From Flavobacterium nitratireducens (GTDB taxonomy: Bacteria; Bacteroidota; Bacteroidia; Flavobacteriales; Flavobacteriaceae): a DNA stretch of 64,000 bases. The position numbers were made by a program, and so were the translations under genes. Below, one piece after another: positions 27,320 to 36,570 of the stretch (the first letter of the stretch is position 1; each line of letters opens with the position of its first letter). The notes under the pieces were generated by a model. It did not search any database, was not told where the DNA came from, and worked only from the letters and a program-made list of their open reading frames with translations. The stretch lies in contig NZ_CP121111.1 in the NCBI RefSeq assembly GCF_029625335.1, forward strand, positions 2,480,001 to 2,544,000, in the 5' to 3' direction.

Positions 27320-28077
27320 ATGAAAAACCCCAATAAATTAAATGTAGTATTAATTGAAGATGATTTATTAATAGGAGATTCTATTGTAGAATTACTCACA
27401 CTTAATAATTACAATGTATGCTGGCTAAAAGATGGACAGGAAGCGATTAATTATCTTAAAAAAATACTCCTGACATCATAATTAGTGATTTAATGATGCC
27501 TTTAATGGATGGTGAAGAATTGTTTTTGGAAATTCAAAAGAATAAAAAATTTAACTCTATTCCGTTTATTATGATTACTGCAAATATTGATGCCGAAACT
27601 AAATACAGGCAATTAGAAAATGGTGTTCATGATTTTATTATTAAGCCTTTTAAAGTAAAAGAGCTACTTCTGAAAATTAAAAATTTATTGGCTCTTAAAA
27701 ATAGCATTGAGAAAAAATTTATACCTGATCCTTTCTCAAAAGTTACCATTAAATTATCAAACAAAGATTTTTTAGTTTCTGTTAATGAAATTTTACTGAA
27801 AAACATGAAATCAAAAGTCAATGTTGTAGAATTAGCTGCTGAATTGCACATAAGTAAATCAACTTTAGATAAAAAAATAAGAAAAAGAACCAATAAAAAC
27901 ATCACTCAATATATTAGAGAGTTTAAATTAGATTACACCATAAAGCTTATTACTGCAGGAGAAAAAAATATTCAGTTTCTAGTTGAGGAATCCGGATTTA
28001 ATTCTTTTTCGTATTTCTCCACCAGTTTTAAAAAATATAAAGGAATTAGTCCCAGGGAATATATTAACAACCTTTAA
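27320..28077 (+). pseudogene. response regulator with AraC-type output (REC-HTH), frameshifted
   Basis: The ATG at 27320 opens a receiver (VVLIEDDLLIGDSIVELL) that runs out of frame after EAINYLKK. Restoring one base in the seven-A run at 27458-27464 gives NTPDIIISDLMMPLMDGEE and continues into the frame 27493-28077. That frame holds the rest of the receiver (FIIKPFKVKELL) and an AraC double helix-turn-helix (VVELAAELHISKSTLDKKI, then FNSFSYFSTSFKKYKGISPREYI). It is the only DNA-binding output among the signalling genes of the block. It diverges from the GAF-PAS kinase, a typical cognate pair. Loss of a single A makes an error in the sequence likely. Confidence 0.8.
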
Positions 28078-28258
28078 AAGCAAGTTGTTTTTTATTTAAA
28101 TATTTTTCTTATCCGCATTTTATTTTAATTTATAGCTTAAAATTAAAATTATAAGTTACTTATTTTTTAATTTTCTTATTTCAATATACCCATAAATTGC
28201 AAATTTATTACACAAACACCTTGCTTCTATTATCTAAAATAATGAATTAATAAACAGC

Positions 28259-28429
28259 ATGAAAATTAATAATTTGAATTTTAAAATTAGACCCACTGAA
28301 GAACATTGGGAAAAAGTAGATACAAGACTTCGGTCTAATCCTGAATTTTTGATAGTAATATTTGTTATTATCTTAGCAAATTTATTTTTATTTTTTTCTT
28401 TACTTTACTTACTGTTTAATATTCTGTAA
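28259..28429 (+). CDS. small single-span membrane protein, unknown
   Basis: This 56-residue reading frame starts MKINNLNFKIRPTEEHWEKV and ends with one long hydrophobic helix (about residues 29-55, FLIVIFVIILANLFLFFSLL). The N-terminal half is charged and should be cytosolic. I do not recognise a family. It lies between the REC-AraC gene and another small membrane protein on the same strand, in a block of kinases. Coding is supported only by its composition, its start spacing and the clear membrane segment. Confidence 0.45.
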   Translation: MKINNLNFKIRPTEEHWEKVDTRLRSNPEFLIVIFVIILANLFLFFSLLYLLFNIL

Positions 28430-28536
28430 AAACAATTAATGTTTCCAGTTTAAATTATGTATATACTTTTTAAACTTATAGCTCAATAAAAGCAAAACGA
28501 AACAAATCTATTCTAATTTTACAGCTGTAGGTTTTC

Positions 28537-28620
28537 TTACCAAACAGCATGTATTGAATTTGGGGGCAATTTCACTTAATGATTACAATTTTGTTAAAAA
28601 ATCATGCTGTTTTGGTAAGT
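28537..28620. repeat. 84-bp element with 16/17-bp terminal inverted repeats
   Basis: CTTACCAAACAGCATG at 28537-28552 is mirrored by CATGCTGTTTTGGTAAG at 28604-28620. The only difference is one A/T in the run of three or four. The 51-base core is AT-rich with a GGGGGC patch. It may be a miniature inverted-repeat element or a long-range hairpin in the leader of the next gene. Confidence 0.7.
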
Positions 28621-28650
28621 ATTTTAAATGAATAAATCATGTTATAAATT

Positions 28651-29076
28651 ATGAATGATATAATTTCCAACAAGACAAATGATACCTATCTAAAAACTCC
28701 TCTTTTCAGCATTATGAATTCGAAAGTATCTTTTTATTTTAAAAGAGAAGAATTGCATTTTGATTTCAATCTTATTTCTAATGTTCAAATTATAGAAAAC
28801 AGAGTGTTTTTTATCAATTACATTTTTGCTTTTACAGGCTTTACATTTTTTTATTTTGTAAAAAATAAATTCAACATCTACCTGTCTCCTATTTATTTTT
28901 CAGTTGTGTTTTTAGGGATAATATACTTCTCTTTTTTATACAAACAATTTTCATACAAATTGCTCATAAACAATGAAAATTTAGTTTTTCATGAGTTAAA
29001 AGTTTCTTCACAAAATATCAATCATGCTCAATATTTTATGACATTGTATAAAAAACGACAAAGACTGAGTATTTAA
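28651..29076 (+). CDS. two-span membrane protein, unknown
   Basis: The 141-residue product has two adjacent membrane helices (about residues 50-69 and 75-95) with soluble segments on both sides. The N-terminal part (KVSFYFKREELHFDFNLISNV) and the C-terminal part (YKLLINNENLVFHELKVSS) could lie on the same side of the membrane, as in PH-like bPH2 proteins, but the match is too weak to name. It sits on + between kinase genes on -, directly after the 84-bp inverted-repeat element. No function is proposed. Confidence 0.55.
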   Translation: MNDIISNKTNDTYLKTPLFSIMNSKVSFYFKREELHFDFNLISNVQIIENRVFFINYIFAFTGFTFFYFVKNKFNIYLSPIYFSVVFLGIIYFSFLYKQFSYKLLINNENLVFHELKVSSQNINHAQYFMTLYKKRQRLSI

Positions 29077-29087
29077 TAAAAAAACAT

Positions 29088-29447
29088 TTATTGAATATAA
29101 AAATCCACTATACTTTTTAATTCACTAAATACAAAAGGTTTACTAATATAACCTTTAGCACCTAAATTCACCCCTTTTTCCTTATCCTCTTTCTCCACTT
29201 TTGCAGAAAGTAACAGAACAGGAATTTTAGAAAATTCAGATTCCATATGAGCCTTCATAAATCCGTAACCATCTAAAACCGGCATCATAATATCACATAT
29301 TGTAAGATTAGGTTTTATTTCCTGTACTTTTTTCAATCCTTCTTCACCATTTTGTGCTTCAAATACATTAAATCCAATAACTATCAACAATTCAGCTACT
29401 GTTTCTCTTAGAGTGATTTCATCGTCTATAATTAAAATTTTTTTCAT
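29088..29447 (-). CDS. CheY-like single-domain response regulator
   Basis: The 119-residue protein is a bare receiver: MKKILIIDDEITLRETVAELL, phospho-acceptor in TICDIMMPVLDGYGFM, Thr/Ser position LLLSAKVE and Lys in YISKPFVFSEL. There is no output domain, so it must signal by protein contact or pass phosphate on. It begins one base after the stop of the large PAS kinase (29449), showing tight coupling and suggesting that the kinase is its partner. Confidence 0.9.
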   Translation of the reverse strand: MKKILIIDDEITLRETVAELLIVIGFNVFEAQNGEEGLKKVQEIKPNLTICDIMMPVLDGYGFMKAHMESEFSKIPVLLLSAKVEKEDKEKGVNLGAKGYISKPFVFSELKSIVDFYIQ

Positions 29448-29448
29448 T

Positions 29449-32400
29449 TCAATCTTGTTTAGCTATTGGAAATTCAAATTTTACTTGTGTTCCTTTTCCT
29501 AGTGTGCTTTTTAATTTAATGGTACCTGAGTTTTTCTCGGTAAAAGTTTTTACAATATAAAGTCCCAAACCTGTTCCCTGATATCCATTTGTGTTACTTG
29601 CACGGAAAAAAGTATTAAACAATTTAGACTGTTCTTCTTCGGGAATTCCAATACCAAAATCTATAATTTCTATTTGTATAGCATCCTCTATCTTTTTAAT
29701 ATTAAAAATAATATCACCAACTCCTTTAGAGTATTTCACAGCATTATTTAAAATATTCAAAATAGAATATTCCATTAGCTTAACATCTGCATATGCACCA
29801 TGAAACTTTCATTGGTGAAATCCAACACAATCTTTTGCTTGTTATTTTGATTATCGTAATTTATCTCAAGGATATTGCAACAAAGCTCTCTTAAATCAAA
29901 GAATACCGGATTAAAATTTGTTTTACCTGAATCTTCTCTTGAAATAGTCAATACCGCTTCCATCAAACCAACAATACGGTCAATTTCTTCGGTAATAATA
30001 GAAACCCTTTTTTGTAAAAGAGGGGCATTTTCTAATTTCTGATTCTCTAAATACATCCCTATAAGTTCGGCACTAGTACGAATAGTAGTCATTGGAGTCC
30101 TGAATTCATGAGAAATGGTTGATACTAAATTAGTACGCAATTCATTCAACTCTCTTTCCTGATTCAATGCATTTTCTAAAACCATTTCGGCTTTTTTTCG
30201 TTCTGTAATATCTCTGGAGCTAGTTTGAAACCCAACAACCACTCCTCTTTGTCTAATCAAATTTGCTTTAGTTTCTAACCAAATAAATTCACCACTTTTG
30301 GTTTTAAATCTTGCCGTAGTAGTGTCATCAACTTTTTCATCTATAAAATCAGTCAAACTGTTCATTAAGTACTTTATTTCTTCAGGAAAAGCATAATCTA
30401 AAGGAGAGGTACCAATCATTTCTTCCGGAGTATACCCCAAGAGTTTTGTTGCTGAAGGAGAAACATACTGAAAAGTAGTATCTAAACCATGAACACAAAT
30501 TAAATCGGCTGTATTATCTGCTAAAAAACGATACATGTTTTTAGCTTCTTTTAACTGAATAGCCTTATTTCTATTGTTCTCTGTTAGCAATAATTGATTG
30601 TGTCTTTCGATTTTTTTCTTTCAGTAATATCAATCAACTGAACTATGTAAAAAGGAATTTTATTGTTTTGCACTAAAGACACTGACATATAGGTCCAAAC
30701 CAGACTACCGTTTTTATGAATAAATCTTTTCTCTGAACTAAAATGAGATATTTCTCCGGAATCTAACTTTTCCTTATGTCCTAAATCTTCCTTAAGATCT
30801 TTAAAATAGGTAATATCCTGAAATCTAAAGGCTTTCATTTCTTCAATGGTATACCCAAACATCTCACAAAGTCGTTCATTAACTTCGGTATAAAATCCTT
30901 CTACATTTACTAAAGCCATTCCGGCTGCAGAATTTTTAAAAGCATTTTTAAATGTTTGTTCACTTTCCTTTAATTTATTTGTCAGTTCTTTTTCTTTCGT
31001 GATGTCTTTCATTGTCCCAATCACACGGATTGCTTCTCCATTTTCATCACGTATTATAATCGCTTTATCATTAACATGAGCATATGTACCGTCTGCTTTT
31101 AAATAACGATATTCATAAGACCACATTTCTTTTTTACTAGCAACAGCTTCATCAAAACTTTCAAAAGTAGCATTCCTGTCTTCCGGATGCACAAAATTTT
31201 CACAAACAACAGCGTCTATATAATTGGTTTCAAATTGATATCCAAAAAGCGATGTAAAACCATCTCCAACAAAAATTTTGTCAGATATTAAATCCCAGTC
31301 CCAAATGGCATCAAAGCTTGCTTTGTTTGAATATGCAAAACGTTCATTACTTACTTTCAAATCATCTTCTGCCTTTTTTCTGGCCGTAATATCATTAAAA
31401 GAACAAACCACATAAAGCAACGTATCCTCTTTATCAAATACAGGGATGGCATCAACTAATAACCAAACTAAATCATTTTTAGTTGGACGATGCACTCCCA
31501 TTACTATATTATTAATAGGTTTTAATGTTTTAATAGCCTGAGGAACCGGATGATCTTCGGGTTTAAAATTAGTTCCATCAAGATGAATTACTTTCCAATG
31601 TTCATCAAACGAAGTTTTACCCAATAATTGATCCTCGGTTAAACCTAGCATTTCACATGCCGTTTTATTATTCTCTAATATTTCAGACTGAGGTCCCTGA
31701 ACCAAAATACCTACGGCAACATTTTGTAATATACTATTGATTAACTGCCTGCTTTTTAGAATCTCATCCTGAAATCGTTTAATCTCAGTAATGTCAACCC
31801 CAAAACCTACCATCATTTCAAATGATCCGTCCTCTTTAAAAACAGGATTAAATTTGCGATTGTAAACACTTGTTATTCCGTTGGGATGTTTCATTACTTC
31901 CTCCCATTCAACCAATTTTTTATCTTCTAAAGATTTAATAAATTTACCTCTTCTGTCTTCGGCAAATTCATAAGTTCTTCCCGTATAATCAGCATATTCG
32001 AAATCATCTTTTCCTATGATAAATTTTCTAAGTTCGTCATTCTTTATCGCTAAAGGATTCAAATAGATATATTTATGATTCTCATCAAAAACAGCTAAAT
32101 CCGTAGGAATACGCTCTAAAATTTTTCCATAAAAATCTTTCTGTTTTTCGAGTTTTTGTTGGGTTTGGATATGTTCGGTAACATCCCTGCAATTTCCTAT
32201 AAAAATAACTTCTCCATTTTTTTCAGAGGCTATCAAATTTGAAGCAAGCCAAACATAATGTCCCACTTTATGTCTAACTCTAAACACAAGATCTTTGTCG
32301 GATTTTTTCTCTCCAACAGAATGAATCAGATATTCCAAACACATCTCTAAATCATCCGGATGTATTAAAGCCGCAATCGATTTACCTAAAATTTCCTCTG

Positions 32401-32970
32401 CTTCATACCCCAAAAGATCCACCCAATTTTTTGAAGCAAAAGTAATAATCCCTTCTTTATCTAACTCGTAAAGAATCTCCTTTGAATTTTCAACAAATAA
32501 TTCAAATTTTTTTCTTTTTGATAAACACGGATTTGTGATTCTAAACTGCTTTGAATTTGACCTAAAACATAATTCAAAACTTTTAATTGTGAATCCGAAA
32601 GAATTTTATTCTTAAAATCGGCCAAACAGAATATACCAATTACCTTATCATCATATATTAATGGAAATCCTGCATAAAATTGTAATGGAATTTCTATTTG
32701 CTTAGAATTTATTATATCTTCAGAAATAAAATAAGGCTCTTTGTTTTCGATAACTATAGAATTCCATTGTGATATATATTCAGAGAACATATCAAAATCA
32801 ACACCAGAATTGTTTTTTATGAATTGTTTTGAAGAATCTAAAATTGAAATGTGTGCAAAAGAAACTTCACTAATTTCTAAAGCAAATAAAAGACTTTTTT
32901 GAAGTTCCTGAGAAAAACTTAAATCATTAAATAAAAAGTCTAATTTCTCGTTAATTTGTAATAAGGACAT
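29449..32970 (-). pseudogene. GAF-PAS6 sensor histidine kinase, three frameshifts
   Basis: Four frames (32461-33018, 30584-32422, 29775-30590, 29449-29775) form one kinase of about 1170 residues. In order: a GAF domain (start MSLLQINEKL, ATG 32970); six PAS domains; HisKA with STISHEFRTPMTTIRTSAEL; and a HATPase with NILNNAVKYSKG, DFGIGIPEEE and GTGLGLYIVKTF. One added base at each junction restores the frame: T7 at 32507-32513 (QKEKKFELFVENSKE), T7 at 30611-30617 (ERKKIERHNQLLLTE), and AAA at 29803-29805 (NESFHGAYADVKLMEY). Three single losses in A/T runs, with all domains otherwise conserved, suggest sequence error rather than old decay. Its receiver follows directly. Confidence 0.82.
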
Positions 32971-33650
32971 AAAACAATTATAGTGGTATTTAAAATCTAT
33001 TGGAAAACAAAATTTCACAAATATATGAGTGTAAAATAAATGCTTATTCTGTTAAAAATCAAATGTTTTACTGTTTAAATTTATTTTAAGTTTTTATAAT
33101 TTTCCGTTGAATAACAATATGGATAAAATAAATAGTTTTTTGCTAAATAGTGGGGAGAATTGTTGAGTATTTATTGTATTAACAAAAAACAAAAGTATAG
33201 AATTTATTTGTTTTTTTGTCAAAATGCAGGCAAATGGAGCAAACTCAAGAGTTTTATTTTTGCCGCGAATTATATGGTTTTAATCATCCTTTACTAAATT
33301 CGTGCAATTCGTGGCTGATTTTTTATTGCTAAAACTGATTCGTTTGCCTGAGTATTATGAATGTGCCTAGTTATGATAACAGCAATTTTTTAAACTTTTT
33401 ATAAAAAGCTAATTTACACACTTTTTAGGATGGTGTCATTATTCAGAAAAAAAGAGTAGAAACACCTGTTAAGCTTAATTGTTTATTAAATTCAGAATCA
33501 AGGTTTCAATTATTTGTAGCAAGATTTTCGAACTAGACTTTGATCATGTTTATGCTTATTCCAGCTAAGGCTGTTTTTTATCTTACTGTTTAAATAGTGG
33601 GCATTTTTAGTGTTTTTCTAATTTGTTGTTAGGCAGATGATTTTTCACCT
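32971..33650. other. intergenic region with a short inverted repeat, no genes seen
   Basis: This is a 680-base AT-rich gap between two kinase loci. At 33262-33317, GCCGCGAATT is mirrored by AATTCGTGGC around a segment containing AATTCGTGCAATTCGTGG, a type of intergenic repeat common in Flavobacterium. Otherwise I see no open frame, RNA gene or strong hairpin. Confidence 0.6.
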
Positions 33651-35453
33651 TTATTCATAGGGAAAACATAGCGTGAAATTTGTTTTACTATTTTCTTTGC
33701 TTTCTAATTTTATATTACCTTTAAGTTGTTCCGTAAATTGTTTTACAATAGTTAAACCTAGCCCGGAGCCAATAATTGTTGATGTATTTGTTGCTCTGTA
33801 AAATGAAGTAAATAAAAGTTTAATCTCGTCTTCAGGTATTCCAATACCAAAATCAATTATCCTATTTTGATTGTTGAATCTAAGTATGTTAATTGAATGA
33901 TAGGTTCTTGACAGTTTTTAGAATATTTGTAGGCATTACTAATTAAATTGGTCATAATGTGCAGCATTAATGTTTCATCTGTGACGATATTTTTTACATC
34001 ACCATGGACAATTAATTGAATTTTTCGTCCATCATCTTCATTGCTAAAATAAACTGTAATGATATTCTTAATGAATTTGGTATAATTGATAGATTTTAAT
34101 TTCGTTTTAGATTTGCTTAATTCGTGTTTACCAAAAATTAAAATATTGTTCATCAATTCGGTCATACGATCTACCTCAGTTTTGATTCTATCTGTTATTG
34201 GTTTTACGTTAGAAAAAGATCCATTATTAGCAGTATAAGATTTCATTTCAATGAGCTCAGCATTAGAATAAATAACTGTCAAAGGTGTACGAAATTGATG
34301 TGATGCCATAGAAACAAATTCTGATTTTAAATCATTGAATTTTTTCTCTTTTAGTAAGGCCTCTTTTGTTTTTTGTGTTGCTTTCACTCTTTCAGTGATG
34401 TCTCGACTAGCACTTTGATACCCTATCTGAATATTGTCTATTATTATAGGACTGATTATACTTTCTAGCCAAATGAAATTTTTGTCTTTTTTCTGAAATC
34501 TGAAAGTTATTCTGTTTTTATTAGGGTTTAGGTCTTTAGTTTTAGCATGTTTTTTGAAAATCCAATGGTCTTTTTTTTGTATGAAATCAAATGGAGTTTT
34601 ATTGATTAATTCCTCAGGTTTGTACCCTAGTATTTCCTGTGAAGATTTTGAAATATATTTGATTTCTCCACAAGGCAAATGTTGGCATATTATATCAGAA
34701 GTGTTTTCGGTTAAAAAGCGATATTTTTCTTCTGATTTTATTAATTCATTTTTGTTTTGAATGAGTTCTGTTAAATCTATGTGTGTGCCTACTATTTTTT
34801 TCAGTTCACCTTGACGATTAAATATTTTTGTACCTGAATATTTAATGTGTAAATATTGATTATTTACGTGAGACATTCGGGTGATTCCTTCGTAAATTTC
34901 AATTTTTCCATTTATGAAGTTAGCAAATTTGTTTTCCAGAATTTCTACGTCGTCTGGATGAATATTTTTTTCCAGAATTCATAATTATGTTCAATTTCAT
35001 TTTCTTTATACCCTAACATACTGCCTCAAGCGTAAGAAAACTTCGCTTTGTTTTTTTTAATATTATATTCCCATACCGCTTGTTTGGTTCCTTTAATATG
35101 ATTTTCTAGAAGATTAAGACCTTTCTTTAATTTTTTTGTTTTTTTATGTTCATTTAATCGTAAACCTATGTTTTTTGCAACTGTATGTAATGCGACGACT
35201 TTGTTATGATGCCAAGTTTTTTCTTCCTTGCAATTATCATAACCAATCCAGCCCCAAAATTTCTTTTCTCTAAAAATAGGAGTAAACAAATACGATTTTA
35301 TGTTTTGCATGGTCATTATTTCCTTAAACAAATCATTGGTGCTTTCTCTGACAATTCCGTACAAAGGTTCGTTCCTTGAAAGGATATTATAAAGTCCTGG
35401 AAATTCATCATAGCTTAATCCACTAAGGATAGGACTATTGATATATGGAGTTA
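33651..35453 (-). pseudogene. GAF-PAS-PAS histidine kinase copy, cut by IS982 and multiply disrupted
   Basis: This is a paralogue of the kinase at 25175-27172, with the same domain order. Its 5' end is lost at the IS982 boundary at 35453; the first readable residues are TPYINSPILSGLSYDEF of the GAF domain. Disruptions: TGA at 35028-35026, where the paralogue has Trp (TGG to TGA); a missing A in the run at 34965-34971 (WKKNIHPDDVE); and a missing base near 33880 before IIDFGIGIPEDEI. Fragments in the open frames are 35026-35364 and 33857-34876. HisKA (VSMASHQFRTPLTVIYSNAE) and the end GSGLGLTIVKQF remain readable. The stop is at 33651-33653. Truncation plus a nonsense codon make this a true pseudogene. 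Confidence 0.85.
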
Positions 35454-36452
35454 ACCCGTTGGGTGTAATTAAATTGTTTGATTTTTAATATTGTTTATTG
35501 GTCTGTCAAATATGAATTTATTGATATACTGAATCAATGTTAATGCTGTTATTTTTGCTAAAATTCTTGTTTTAAAACCTTCAAAAGTTTTAGCATAATT
35601 GTTTCTAATTCTGAACTGGTCACATAGTTGTGAAAATAATGTTTCAATTCTTTTTCTTGACTTCCTAAAGATATAAGGCTGTGGCCTATAATCTTTTTGA
35701 TTAGTTCTTTTTGGTGTTTCTAATTTGATATTTACCGTTTGAAACAAGTCTAATTGAATGCTTTGAGATAAGTAACCTCTATCACCAAGCAACACACAAT
35801 CAGACATTTGTTGTTTTATGTTTTTCAAAAAATGAACATCGTGAACCTCTGCTTTTGTAATATCCAATGAATGGAAAATTCCATTTATAGAACAAACTCC
35901 GTGCAATTTATATCCATAAAACCAGTTGTTTTGAGAAGCACAAAACCCTTTTGAGGGAGCAGTTTCAAACTCGTTTTTACAGATTTTTATTCTCCTATGA
36001 CGTGCAAATTTGCAAATCTCCAACGGCATACTATCCACGATAAAATGATCTTCAAATTCTAAAAACCGAGATGCTAATTTTGTCCTTACTTCTTCTAAAA
36101 AGAAAAACAATTTTCGCCTTCTTTTATTGAACTGACTTCGTTCAATTAGGTTTGGAATTTGTTGCTTATTAATCTCCTTAAATAAAGAATTTTCACTATC
36201 AATAGACATAAATTCAGCAGTTAAACTCAATGCAATGACCTCTAAATCAGGCATTTTACGTTTTATTCCTACGTCTGATTTATATTCCAATTCACAATTC
36301 AAAGAACTTATAACTTCTAAAACTCTAAAATAATTTTTCACTATATTTGACATAGATATTGGTTTGTTTGGCGACATCAAGATGCTGAATTTCAGTATCT
36401 TGACCAATATCTAGTCAATATTTTCTACTTCAAATAATTACACCCAACGGGT
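35454..36452 (-). mobile_element. IS982-family insertion sequence, complete
   Basis: The element is 999 bp with 18-bp perfect terminal inverted repeats, ACCCGTTGGGTGTAATTA at 35454-35471 and its complement at 36435-36452. One intact transposase fills it. ACCC ends and the length fit the IS982 family. Flanks: GGAGTTA left, TAAAAGA right; they do not match each other, but the right flank matches the sequence next to the orphan end at 24001. Confidence 0.9.
35469..36407 (-). CDS. IS982-family transposase
   Basis: The 312-residue DDE transposase is intact. Family features are the N-terminal helical region NIVKNYFRVLEVISS, then PDLEVIALSLTAEFMSIDSEN and the first acidic residue in FIVDSMPLEICKFAR. 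The middle has GYKLHGVCSINGIFHSLDITKAEVHD and the second Asp in LLGDRGYLS. The C-terminal Glu lies in RKSRKRIETLFSQLCDQF. The length is as expected for the family and the gene nearly fills the element. The best start may be the ATG at 36356 (MSNIVKNYF) or an upstream one; the longest form starts at 36407. It is probably active or recently active, since reading frame and both ends are complete. Confidence 0.93.
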   Translation of the reverse strand: MVKILKFSILMSPNKPISMSNIVKNYFRVLEVISSLNCELEYKSDVGIKRKMPDLEVIALSLTAEFMSIDSENSLFKEINKQQIPNLIERSQFNKRRRKLFFFLEEVRTKLASRFLEFEDHFIVDSMPLEICKFARHRRIKICKNEFETAPSKGFCASQNNWFYGYKLHGVCSINGIFHSLDITKAEVHDVHFLKNIKQQMSDCVLLGDRGYLSQSIQLDLFQTVNIKLETPKRTNQKDYRPQPYIFRKSRKRIETLFSQLCDQFRIRNNYAKTFEGFKTRILAKITALTLIQYINKFIFDRPINNIKNQTI

Positions 36453-36459
36453 TAAAAGA
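36453..36459. repeat. 7-bp direct repeat TAAAAGA (right)
   Basis: Identical to 23994-24000; it directly follows the right terminal repeat of the IS982 element. Confidence 0.6.
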
Positions 36460-36513
36460 ATAAAAACTAACGTTAGTGTAGTAGTAATTGTCGTTTTAAC
36501 TTGTGTTAGAAAA

Positions 36514-36556
36514 AAACAAACAAGCCGTTTCATATTTTGAGACGGCTTGTTTGTTT
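36514..36556 (-). terminator. strong hairpin terminator after the AsmA-like gene
   Basis: AACAAACAAGCCGT pairs with ACGGCTTGTTTGTT around a short loop. An A run precedes it on +, giving T on the minus strand. It ends the minus-strand gene at 36571 and may also act on +. Confidence 0.8.
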
Positions 36557-36570
36557 AAAAAAGAGTATTC

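Larger units (their letters stand above)
24001..36452. mobile_element. putative IS982 composite unit carrying sensor-kinase genes
   Basis: The segment has an IS982 end at each boundary in the orientation expected for two direct copies: a 27-bp remnant on the left and a full element on the right. TAAAAGA stands outside both. The full copy has no matching duplication at its inner edge (35447-35453 reads GGAGTTA), which is expected if the duplication belongs to the outer boundaries. The cargo is 11.4 kb of kinases, receivers and small membrane proteins. An alternative is two independent IS events with deletions and a chance 7-bp match. Confidence 0.5.

Noticed and set aside
33019..33650. Search for a hidden small gene or RNA in the long gap
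   Set aside because: All frames are closed by frequent stops, and no stable hairpin other than the short repeat at 33262-33317 was seen.
24001..36452. An integrative element with tRNA attachment site
   Set aside because: The tRNAs are 14 kb away, no integrase is present and the borders are IS982 ends.
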